From a virus, in IMG/VR virus record IMGVR_UViG_3300033141_004518, positions 1-38,393 of that record: a DNA stretch of 38,393 nucleotides, one strand, 5' to 3'. The notes beneath the pieces are model-generated. The model was not told the DNA's origin, did no database searches, and saw only the letters and a program-made list of their open reading frames with translations. Below, piece by piece: positions 23,127 through 29,665 of the stretch (the first letter of the stretch is position 1; each line of letters starts with the position of its first letter). The position numbers and the translations under genes are program-made.

Positions 23127-23171
23127 TTAACCTTTGGGAGCCGCCTTACGATAACAACTCCCAAAGGTTAA
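23127..23171 (+). terminator. 14-bp perfect hairpin after the capsid block
   Basis: TTAACCTTTGGGAG (23127-23140) and CTCCCAAAGGTTAA (23158-23171) are exact complements around a 17-base loop, 20 bases after a stop. An A-rich, not T-rich, tract follows on the plus strand. It may be a partial terminator or an mRNA 3'-end stabiliser that lets capsid mRNA accumulate. Confidence 0.6.
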
Positions 23172-23211
23172 AACTTAAAAAAAATTTAGAGTGAAAGGAT
23201 GGTTGTAAAAG

Positions 23212-23343
23212 ATGGCAAAGAAAAGCGATAAAAAAGTGAAAAAGGAAAAGCCAATTGATTCGGTTGCGGTTTACGTCGCAAGGAAAAAGAAGGAAGCTAA
23301 GGCTGAGAAAGTAGAAGGAAACGACGATTGTGGATGCGAATAG
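23212..23343 (+). CDS. Small Lys/Glu-rich protein (43 residues)
   Basis: The frame MAKKSDKKVKKEKPIDSVAV continues with a charged helix and ends NDDCGCE. A GAAAGGA box lies about a dozen bases upstream. No family is known; it is too charged for a membrane or enzyme role and may be a capsid accessory peptide. Confidence 0.5.
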   Translation: MAKKSDKKVKKEKPIDSVAVYVARKKKEAKAEKVEGNDDCGCE

Positions 23344-23370
23344 AAACCAGAGCTAAAAAGGATTAGAGCG

Positions 23371-23574
23371 ATGGATGACCCAAGAACAATGGACATCGTG
23401 AATCCTGAATTACGTGGTATGCCTCAAGAGGAGTATAGGCAAGAAGTCAATAGGCGAACGTTCAAAGCGGGGCATACCACCCGGGAAGGAGGTCCCATAC
23501 CTCTGAAGAGTATGTCAAAACCTGGTGGTAAAAAATATCGTGAAAATTATAAACGTGCTTTCGGGCACGATTAA
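23371..23574 (+). CDS. Hypothetical protein (67 residues)
   Basis: The product MDDPRTMDIVNPELRGMPQE continues with EEYRQEVNRRTFKAGH and a Gly/Pro/Lys-rich tail ending KRAFGHD. It is polar and likely disordered in its second half. An AAAGGAT box precedes the ATG. The function is unknown; by place it belongs to head completion. Confidence 0.6.
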   Translation: MDDPRTMDIVNPELRGMPQEEYRQEVNRRTFKAGHTTREGGPIPLKSMSKPGGKKYRENYKRAFGHD

Positions 23575-23609
23575 GACATTCATATAGTTGAATGGGTAAG
23601 GAGTCCGAA

Positions 23610-23966
23610 ATGGATTACGTACAGCAAATAAATCAAATCGTATCGTTTGCCAATACTGCAGTTGAAGCGGCTACGTTAACCAGTGTGCATCCTCCAATAG
23701 GCAATACAAAGTTAAATACTTTTATGGGTGGCCTTGGAATAGTCCAAGCTACAATCGTTGCTGGTAATTTACAATTAGCTTATAGTCAACTTTCGACGGG
23801 TTTGAGCTTGTGTGATGGAGAAGAATCTCCAGCGGATTTAGTGGAAGGAACTGCTCGTGCGGAACTGGCGAGTTCAATCCAAGTTCTTATGGCGGCTATA
23901 ATGAGTGATAATGGAAGAACCGACGGTGGGAAATTTGCTGCACTAAAATCAAAGGGGAGGTTATAG
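23610..23966 (+). CDS. Hypothetical helical virion protein (118 residues)
   Basis: The ATG at 23610 follows TAAGGAG by seven bases; a longer reading from 23592 has no box. The sequence (MDYVQQINQIVSFANTAVEA) is helical and Ala-rich, with a conserved-looking VHPPIGNTKLNTFMGGL loop and a final GRTDGGKFAALKSKGRL. Low charge and length suit a head or neck protein. No family identified. Confidence 0.6.
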   Translation: MDYVQQINQIVSFANTAVEAATLTSVHPPIGNTKLNTFMGGLGIVQATIVAGNLQLAYSQLSTGLSLCDGEESPADLVEGTARAELASSIQVLMAAIMSDNGRTDGGKFAALKSKGRL

Positions 23967-23970
23967 TATT

Positions 23971-24483
23971 ATGGTAGATGAAACTATAGGTTGTTTTGTG
24001 GACGTAGCTTTCGGATATTTCAAGGTTCACGAAGGTAGTGCATTTTACGCCCAACGTGCCGATGCTGGAATGGAAGCGGACGATACCATAGAGCTTGTAG
24101 TTATCACGCCAAATACAACCAAATGGATTCATGCTCTTTTTGGTGTAAGTGCTACCGGCTCTTCTACTATGCAGGTTTTCAAGGACGTCATTACCTCAAA
24201 CGACGGAACACTTATCACACCCTTCAATAGGAACGAAAATAGTGATAGAGAACCAACTGCATTGATTAAGCATTCTCCTACAATCACGAATGACGGAACG
24301 CTTAGGCAGACGAAGTTTTGTGGAGTAACTGGAAAGTTTTCTACTGATAGTGAAGAACTACGCAATCAAAGTGAGATTATATTGAAACGGAATGCAAAAT
24401 ACCTATTAAGGTTGACCGCCGAAACTTCTATAAAAGGTAAGTTGTTCGTCAATTGGTACGAACATGTTAATAAAAGTTTTTAG
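23971..24483 (+). CDS. Hypothetical beta-rich virion protein (170 residues)
   Basis: The sequence MVDETIGCFVDVAFGYFKVH continues with HEGSAFYAQRADAG, a run of short strands (DTIELVVITPN, TKWIHALFGV), and a NRNENSDREP ... SPTITNDGTL pattern. That last pattern is common in phage decoration and fibre-base proteins next to the capsid gene. It ends KGKLFVNWYEHVNKSF. A GGGGAGG box is strong. Likely a virion component. Confidence 0.6.
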   Translation: MVDETIGCFVDVAFGYFKVHEGSAFYAQRADAGMEADDTIELVVITPNTTKWIHALFGVSATGSSTMQVFKDVITSNDGTLITPFNRNENSDREPTALIKHSPTITNDGTLRQTKFCGVTGKFSTDSEELRNQSEIILKRNAKYLLRLTAETSIKGKLFVNWYEHVNKSF

Positions 24484-24508
24484 GATACGAGAGAAAGGAA
24501 ACAAAAAA

Positions 24509-24772
24509 ATGATTATTGCTGCGATTGAATATGTAACAGCGGGAGGAGTTTGTGGAATAGCTCTCGTCGTATGTGGATGGTTTATTATACATACGAGGAA
24601 TCATCCAAACAAGGCAGACATTGACAAAAATCATGATAGTTTGAAAGATAGTGTTCAGTTTAAGGACGTTTGCGACGAACGAACCCAAAGGATAGAAAGT
24701 GCTATTGCTAACGTCGACGATAAAGTTACTAAAGGTTTCAAACGTATAGAAGAAGCCATAACAGCGGAGTAA
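24509..24772 (+). CDS. Single-span membrane protein with coiled-coil tail, possible holin
   Basis: The ATG at 24509 has an AAAGGA box; the earlier reading begins inside the preceding gene. Residues 1-28 (MIIAAIEYVTAGGVCGIALV and on) form one hydrophobic helix with N-out or signal-anchor character. The remaining ~60 residues are a charged coiled coil (RIESAIANVDDKVTKGFKRI). Size and topology resemble small phage holins or XhlA-like partners, but there is no lysin next to it. A spanin-like or injection role is possible. Confidence 0.55.
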   Translation: MIIAAIEYVTAGGVCGIALVVCGWFIIHTRNHPNKADIDKNHDSLKDSVQFKDVCDERTQRIESAIANVDDKVTKGFKRIEEAITAE

Positions 24773-24792
24773 AAGGAAGAAGATTAAAACAG

Positions 24793-24852
24793 ATGTCAAC
24801 GGAAGGTAATTATATTGACGATAGCGTGGTAAATAATTGGGTAATTTGTTAG
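24793..24852 (+). pseudogene. Truncated duplicate of the connector gene start
   Basis: The 19-codon frame MSTEGNYIDDSVVNNWVIC shares EGNYID-x3-V-x-NW with residues 17-29 of the connector at 26089-26979. The DNA of 24802-24840 matches 26137-26175 at about 31 of 39 bases. It then stops. It reads as the leftover start of a related gene on the other side of the beta-helix gene. Confidence 0.6.
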
Positions 24853-24874
24853 TAATATTGAAGAGGGTATAATT

Positions 24875-26089
24875 ATGGCTAATATTCACGATTGGTATGT
24901 TGCTAAAACTGGTGACGATGGTAATGGTGGTCATTCATTCGACGATGCTTTGTTGACTATAGCAGCAGCAGTTGCAGCAGCTTCTAATGGAGATAAGATT
25001 ATTTTATATCCTGGTGATTATGATGAAGCGGCCCTTATTAACGCATCAAATAAGAATCTCAGTATTGCGGGTATAGATAGGTATACATCTAAAATTGCTA
25101 CAACAGCAGGTGTTGTTGTCGATATGGAAGATGGAAGCAAAATCTCTGATTTGTACGTTCAGTCTTCCGGAGCAGGTTCTATCGGTGTGCAGGCGTTCAC
25201 AAAAGAAGATGTTTTGGTCGAGAACAGTATACTAAGAGGTATTGGCGATGCTGTTACCGCGGCTGTATGCAACGGGTTTACTATGAGAGATTGTCATCTT
25301 CATTCTACTTTTGATGCGTTGAATATAATGGCGTCAAAAGGATTGCTTGTAGATAATTGTTATTTTGAAGTTGTAGGTGACGGAGAGGCAAATGACTGTG
25401 CCGGCGTATTTAACTATGCAGACGGCGTTTTCAGGAATTGCATTTTTGATATTAGTAAAGATGATGCAACAGCTTTCAATATACGTGGCCTTTGGCTGGA
25501 AAATGGTGGCGGAAATCTTATATTTATAAATTGTGTGTTCAAGATTAGAGCGGGAGCAAGTAATACTGGCGATGTTATAGGCGTGCACGTCAATCACGCG
25601 GACTTGAAGGTCACACTGATAAATTGTTCCTTCGACACTGCTTCTGCTGGTAATGGTAGCGTTTATGATATTAAAGTGGATGCAGGTACTTTGACTGAAA
25701 TTGGTTGTACTTACGATTCCGCTAAAGTTTCAGGTACAATAACAAGTATTGGAACTCAAGTAGCTGATAGTTTGAATACGTACGACCCACCTACAAGGGC
25801 GGAAGCAACTTCTGATAAGGTTGAAATAATAGAGGACATCGATGCTATTCCCACAGCGGGTGCAGGAGCTACTACTAAAGAATATACTGTTTTGGATGGC
25901 GACTCGAATCCAATCGATGGAGTTGAGGTTTGGATTACAACCGATATAGAAGGGGAACATATTATTGCATCTGGCGTAACAGATGCTCTTGGTAAAGTAA
26001 CTTTTTACTTAGATGATGGTACGTATTATTTTTGGTCTCAAAAAGCAGGTTATAATTTTACTAACCCCGATATAGAGGAGGTGCCCTAA
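24875..26089 (+). CDS. Right-handed beta-helix (pectin-lyase-like) appendage protein
   Basis: The N-terminus DWYVAKTGDDGNGGHSFDD ... TIAAAVAAASNGDKIILYPG is the classic DUF1565/parallel beta-helix opening. Repeating helix rungs such as FTMRDCHLHS, LLVDNCYFEV, FRNCIFDI and LIFINCVFKI follow up to residue ~290. A C-terminal Ig- or carboxypeptidase-regulatory-like domain (about 335-404) contains GVTDALGKVTFYLDDGTYYF. Such proteins act as tailspikes or depolymerases, or as capsid fibres. No catalytic residues can be assigned. It sits between head genes and the connector, and its stop overlaps the connector ATG (TAATG). Confidence 0.8.
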   Translation: MANIHDWYVAKTGDDGNGGHSFDDALLTIAAAVAAASNGDKIILYPGDYDEAALINASNKNLSIAGIDRYTSKIATTAGVVVDMEDGSKISDLYVQSSGAGSIGVQAFTKEDVLVENSILRGIGDAVTAAVCNGFTMRDCHLHSTFDALNIMASKGLLVDNCYFEVVGDGEANDCAGVFNYADGVFRNCIFDISKDDATAFNIRGLWLENGGGNLIFINCVFKIRAGASNTGDVIGVHVNHADLKVTLINCSFDTASAGNGSVYDIKVDAGTLTEIGCTYDSAKVSGTITSIGTQVADSLNTYDPPTRAEATSDKVEIIEDIDAIPTAGAGATTKEYTVLDGDSNPIDGVEVWITTDIEGEHIIASGVTDALGKVTFYLDDGTYYFWSQKAGYNFTNPDIEEVP

Positions 26090-26979
26090 TGAATGATTTT
26101 CAAACGGTAGGAACCGCTGCTACGAGTCCGTCGGCAGAAGGTAACTATATTGACAATACAGATGTTGATAATTGGCCTGATGGAATATCCAATGCTGCGA
26201 AGCTTATTATAATTCGAGCGGCGGAGAATATGATTGAAAAGCTTACCAAGGATTATTTCTACGCTAAGCCGTTCGCAATCGTAAGAGACGGCAACGGAAA
26301 GAATCGTATGTTCCTCGGTTTGATTCCTAATATTCTTTCGGTCACAGAAATAAAAGTTAGTGGGGTGACAATGGTCACCAGTCTCTATGCTTTTGATGAC
26401 GATGCAATATTCAGAGCCATCGTTTCCGGAAGTCAATGTAAAGCTATAGAAGGAATTACGCTATCCGGCTCCGACCCTGTTAGTGTGAACGTTACCAGCC
26501 ACGGCTTTATTACAGGTGAGACGGCGAGGTTAATCTCCATAGTAGGATTCAGTCCTTTAATGGATGGCGAATTCGGGGTAACAAAAACCGATGATGATAA
26601 TTTTACTTTGAACGGAACAGATAGCAGCGATTACACCGGCCCTTTTACTTCCGGGACTGTTTGCTTCGCGACGTTAGCCGAATTGCATTACCAGACTGGA
26701 AGGGAAGCTGATTCGTTTGTTAAAGGTTTAGCTAATATTGAAATTGCAGGTACTTACGGGTGGGCGACTTGTCCCGCCGCTATCAAACAGGTAGCAGTAA
26801 TTTTATGTAGGTATGAAAACGATGGTACATTATACACGAAGTACGACGATGTGGCTTCGGACAGGCTTGGTGATGCAAGTTACAATCGGGCTGATAAAAA
26901 GTTTCTTATGGGAATACACGAAGCCGACCGTTTGATTAGAAATTATATAAGAAAGAAGCCGGTGCTCTGTGCAGTATAA
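26089..26979 (+). CDS. Head-tail connector (gp6-like) with an inserted small beta-barrel
   Basis: The two ends match adaptor proteins of the HK97 gp6/SPP1 gp15 type. One is an N-terminal helix bundle (DGISNAAKLIIIRAAENMIEKL). The other is the C-terminal GTYGWATCPAAIKQVAVILCRYEND followed by a RYIRK-like helix. Between residues about 120 and 190 lies a strand-rich insert: VNVTSHGFITGETARL, then GEFGVTKTDDDNFTLNGTDSSDY. That is the GHGL-type beta-barrel seen in many phage tail proteins. It should dock on the portal and bind the head-closure protein. A GAGGAGG box precedes the ATG. Confidence 0.75.
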   Translation: MNDFQTVGTAATSPSAEGNYIDNTDVDNWPDGISNAAKLIIIRAAENMIEKLTKDYFYAKPFAIVRDGNGKNRMFLGLIPNILSVTEIKVSGVTMVTSLYAFDDDAIFRAIVSGSQCKAIEGITLSGSDPVSVNVTSHGFITGETARLISIVGFSPLMDGEFGVTKTDDDNFTLNGTDSSDYTGPFTSGTVCFATLAELHYQTGREADSFVKGLANIEIAGTYGWATCPAAIKQVAVILCRYENDGTLYTKYDDVASDRLGDASYNRADKKFLMGIHEADRLIRNYIRKKPVLCAV

Positions 26980-27283
26980 TTCCAAAATGAAAGTGGTACG
27001 GGTATCAACTAAAGCCGACGGCGTGGGTGGTTTAGCTGCTACCGGTGATATTACTGTCCACGAGAGTTTGCCTTGTAGAATTAACTGGTCTCGTGGAAAA
27101 GAAAAGTTAATGTTTAATAAACAAGACTATTTAAGGGATGCAAAGGTTTATTGTCGCGTTGTGGATATACTTGAGAGTGACGTTGTCATCATTAAGGACG
27201 TAAGGTACAATATCGTAGGTTTGACCAATACTGATGAGGTCAACCGCCAAATGGTTTTGGAAATTATTAAAATAGCAGTGTGA
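26969..27283 (+). CDS. Head-closure protein (SPP1 gp16/HK97-type joining)
   Basis: A 104-residue beta-rich protein that overlaps the connector gene by 11 bases and starts with GTG; an internal ATG at 26987 has no ribosome site. PCRINWSRGKEKLMFNKQDYLRD followed by VYCRVVDI ... YNIVGLTNTDEVNRQMVLEI is the typical joining-protein pattern. It would plug the portal-connector channel and bind the tail. The call rests on pattern plus order. Confidence 0.7.
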   Translation: MQYNSKMKVVRVSTKADGVGGLAATGDITVHESLPCRINWSRGKEKLMFNKQDYLRDAKVYCRVVDILESDVVIIKDVRYNIVGLTNTDEVNRQMVLEIIKIAV

Positions 27284-27287
27284 CTCA

Positions 27288-27698
27288 ATGATAGAATTTT
27301 GGCGTGCAATAGATGGTTATTTTCGGAGCGACGTTAAGACACTCGCTTTTAGGAGTCTCTTAACGGGGGGAATGTGGAATACCGAAGCGGAGCAAGGAAC
27401 CGCGTTTCCTTATGGAACTTTCGAAGTTATAACGGACACTCCCGACCATTTCGCATCTGGTAATAATTACATCGAGAACGTACTGTTGCAATTCAATCTT
27501 TTCTCGAACGACAAATCCCAAGTCGAGGTACTTAATCTTTTGGGTGCCCTTATCGATTGTTTCGATTTCAAAATTATACCAGTGGCGGAATATACGGTCA
27601 AAAGTTGTGTTCGTGAAAACGTAATTCCACTTAGGATTGATAATGTTTGGCAGATGAATATTCGATATAGAATATTATTAGAACCAGGAAGCTACTAA
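27288..27698 (+). CDS. Tail terminator / tail completion protein (DUF3168-like)
   Basis: The 136 residues have the alpha/beta tail-terminator layout. It comprises an N-terminal helix, GTAFPYGTFEVITDTPDHFAS with the Pro-Tyr motif, and a long strand (VLLQFNLFSNDKSQVEVL). It ends with the RIDNVWQMNIRYRILLEPG strand typical of this family. It forms a hexameric ring ending the tail tube. The position between joining protein and gp10-like protein agrees. Weak ribosome site; probably coupled. Confidence 0.7.
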   Translation: MIEFWRAIDGYFRSDVKTLAFRSLLTGGMWNTEAEQGTAFPYGTFEVITDTPDHFASGNNYIENVLLQFNLFSNDKSQVEVLNLLGALIDCFDFKIIPVAEYTVKSCVRENVIPLRIDNVWQMNIRYRILLEPGSY

Positions 27699-27699
27699 T

Positions 27700-28083
27700 A
27701 TGTCCGTTGTGAAAATGTGGAATCCAAATAAGGTTTTGAAGGGTATAGACTTGACGAATGAAAAACTTGTCAAGAATATAGCCCTAACGTTAAGTCGAAA
27801 GGCCAAACAAAATTTGTACCCCGGCCACGGTTTGGTAACGGGAAATCTTAAACGCTCTATTCGTGCTGTAGTAAGTAAGACAAAGCAGATGTTTGGGCAA
27901 AGGGCAGAAGTTCGGGCTGGTGGAGACACAGACGTTGCCCCCGGCGTCGCTTCGCCGGTCGACTACGCTGCTCACGTTGAGTTGGGAACTTATAAGATGT
28001 CGGCAAGGCCATATATGACGCCCGCGATTGAGGATTTCTCAAAAAGTGATTTGGATAAATGTGTTGAAGCAAGTAAAAAGTAA
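27700..28083 (+). CDS. HK97 gp10-like tail/neck protein
   Basis: The 127 residues carry KAKQNLYPGHGLVTGNLKRS near 41-60 and the signature VDYAAHVELGTYKMSARPYM near 92-111. These are the two hallmarks of HK97_gp10 (PF04883) proteins, which complete the neck or tail top. A CAGGAAG box overlaps the end of the preceding gene. One of the firmest identifications in the tail module. Confidence 0.85.
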   Translation: MSVVKMWNPNKVLKGIDLTNEKLVKNIALTLSRKAKQNLYPGHGLVTGNLKRSIRAVVSKTKQMFGQRAEVRAGGDTDVAPGVASPVDYAAHVELGTYKMSARPYMTPAIEDFSKSDLDKCVEASKK

Positions 28084-28096
28084 AGGAGATTAAAAA

Positions 28097-28465
28097 ATGA
28101 CTACTAATTCAGCAGTGGGTTTGACGACAGCAGGTGATTTGTCTACCTACGAAGTTAGAAGTATTACAAAAGGACGTTCAGCAGATAACAAGCCATGGGT
28201 GTCAAGTTTAACCGACGGCAAAACCCATCGTGCTCCGGGCAATTTAGATAGGACGTGGGAAATCTCGTTGTATGCTCCCAGTGGTACTACAGAAGTTCCG
28301 GCGGCTTTACGTTCCGGCGAGGAGATTTCTGTCCAACCTACCGGCGATTCGGGTGCTATGGATATGATTATCGACAGTTCATCTTTAGAAATAGACATCG
28401 AAGGCGGCGAGTTGATAGGAATATCTTTGAGCTGCTCTGCGGTTAACGCCGGTTCTTACAATTAG
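28097..28465 (+). CDS. Putative tail tube protein or tail-completion protein (122 residues)
   Basis: This beta-rich protein reads MTTNSAVGLTTAGDLSTYEV, then WEISLYAPSGTTEVPAALRSG, EEISVQPTG and a final LEIDIEGGELIGISLSCSAVN. A strand-helix-strand plan with a charged outer loop is compatible with a tail tube monomer, and it sits where the major tail protein is expected. It is short for that role. The next gene is an alternative tube candidate. An AAAGGAG box precedes the ATG. Confidence 0.55.
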   Translation: MTTNSAVGLTTAGDLSTYEVRSITKGRSADNKPWVSSLTDGKTHRAPGNLDRTWEISLYAPSGTTEVPAALRSGEEISVQPTGDSGAMDMIIDSSSLEIDIEGGELIGISLSCSAVNAGSYN

Positions 28466-28528
28466 TTGTTTTGTAGTACCGTTTCGTATTTCGTAAAAAT
28501 GAAAAACTAAAAAGAAGGAGTGTTCAAA

Positions 28529-29038
28529 ATGAAAGACGTTAGTTCAGCCATAAACATATCCATCAATGTAGTGGGTTCGCCCGACGCGGCTGACCTCGAT
28601 TTGGCGACCGCTGTTGCTAAGTGTGCCCTTAGCAGAGGAAAGACGTTTGCTAATGGTGTTGGTTCTGACCAAGTGAATACTTGGTATTCCGATACTCTTG
28701 GTGTTACTGGTGGAAGCAACGATACTATTGATTTACAAGGTGGTGGCGACGAAGTCGATGCTTTCGGTAATTCACTTGATATAGACAAGTTGAAAGTTCT
28801 TTACCTCAAAAATCTTTCCGATGCAGCTATGACAATTGGCCCCAAGGCTCAAGGAATTAGCATCGTTGGAGATATAGCTACCGACGTTATCAACCTTCCA
28901 GTCGATGGAGAGATACTGATGATTTTTGGCGGTGATGGAATTACCGTCGATAGTGAACATAAGGACTTGTTCATCGCCGCTGGAGGTTCGGGAACTAAGG
29001 ACGTCGAAATACTCATTGTCGGAGTTACTTCTGCGTAG
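28529..29038 (+). CDS. Virion protein, tail-tube-position candidate (169 residues)
   Basis: The ATG at 28529 has AAGGAG at eight bases; a GTG nine bases earlier would lie inside the box spacing. The sequence is strand-rich (INISINVVGSPDAADLDLAT). It has FGNSLDIDKLKVLYLKNLSDAAMTIG and a final HKDLFIAAGGSGTKDVEILIVGV. The LY(I/L)KN ... TIG pattern recurs in phage structural proteins of unassigned role near tail genes. Its stop codon overlaps the start of repeat copy B. Confidence 0.55.
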   Translation: MKDVSSAINISINVVGSPDAADLDLATAVAKCALSRGKTFANGVGSDQVNTWYSDTLGVTGGSNDTIDLQGGGDEVDAFGNSLDIDKLKVLYLKNLSDAAMTIGPKAQGISIVGDIATDVINLPVDGEILMIFGGDGITVDSEHKDLFIAAGGSGTKDVEILIVGVTSA

Positions 29039-29104
29039 AATCGAACCTAAGTGACTAAAGCTGAAAATCAATACGAAACTACATACGAGAGCTGAAAAGT
29101 CGCT
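29037..29104 (+). repeat. Copy B of the 68-nt dispersed repeat
   Basis: It begins on the second base of the TAG stop of the preceding gene and matches 4503-4436 (minus strand) without gaps at about 56 of 68 bases. Its ends can pair: AATCGAACCTA (29039-29049) with GAGGTGCGATT (29105-29115), allowing mismatches. A second AGTGACT/AGTCGCT helix with one G-U pair sits inside. The same reading frame as copy A has a TGA at its sixth codon. Confidence 0.85.
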
Positions 29105-29155
29105 GAGGTGCGATTGTGTGCTTATGTGTGATACTATAGCAGTTGGTGCAAGCTT

Positions 29156-29659
29156 ATGAGTACGATAATTGGAAATCCCGTACCCGTTAAGATAGGATTT
29201 AAGTTGTATTTAGTAGCTTACGTATCCTTGTCAGAATGGGAAACTTTCGAAGCTTTGGTTCGGAGAGATTCAAAAGATGGGCAGTTTTTGTTTTATTTAA
29301 TCCATTGTTCTTTACGTAGAGGCGACCCAACTATTACTAAAAGGAAGGTTAGAAAACTCATCAGATGGCATAAAGCTATGATGGTTTTGGTTGTCTCTAT
29401 AATTCGTGGAATGAGTCTCCCCGTGTCCAAACTCTCAAAAAACAAGGACGTTAAAGTTCCGGAGTTGGATACGAAGCAAGCCGAAAGGAACATGAAAACT
29501 ATCTGCCGTGTATTAAGTCGTATCCACGGATGGACACCTCAACAGATTGGGGGTATGTCGCCAGCACAAATATATTCCTATCTAATGGGAGGCAAAAGTG
29601 GAACTGGTATAGAGAAGATGAGTTCAGAGGAATATCAAAACTTTTTAAGTAGGGGATAA
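29156..29659 (+). CDS. Tail assembly chaperone-like protein
   Basis: It lies just before the tape measure gene, where tail assembly chaperones are encoded. The N-terminal part (GFKLYLVAYVSLSEWETFEAL ... SLRRGDPTITKRKVRKLI) and a helical middle lead to GWTPQQIGGMSPAQIYSYLMGG, a motif I associate with chaperone C-terminal parts. I do not see a clear -1 slippery site with a second frame, so a frameshift product is not supported. The ATG overlaps a tiny 11-codon frame (ATGA). Ribosome site weak. Confidence 0.6.
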   Translation: MSTIIGNPVPVKIGFKLYLVAYVSLSEWETFEALVRRDSKDGQFLFYLIHCSLRRGDPTITKRKVRKLIRWHKAMMVLVVSIIRGMSLPVSKLSKNKDVKVPELDTKQAERNMKTICRVLSRIHGWTPQQIGGMSPAQIYSYLMGGKSGTGIEKMSSEEYQNFLSRG

Positions 29660-29665
29660 ATCAAA

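Noticed and set aside
29037-29104. tRNA T-arm-like GGTTCGATTC on the strand opposite the repeat
   Set aside because: The flanks do not make a T-stem, and there is no acceptor, D or anticodon arm at the right spacing.
29156-29665. Programmed -1 frameshift in the tail assembly chaperone
   Set aside because: I found no convincing slippery heptamer with a long overlapping second frame; the gene runs directly to the tape measure.
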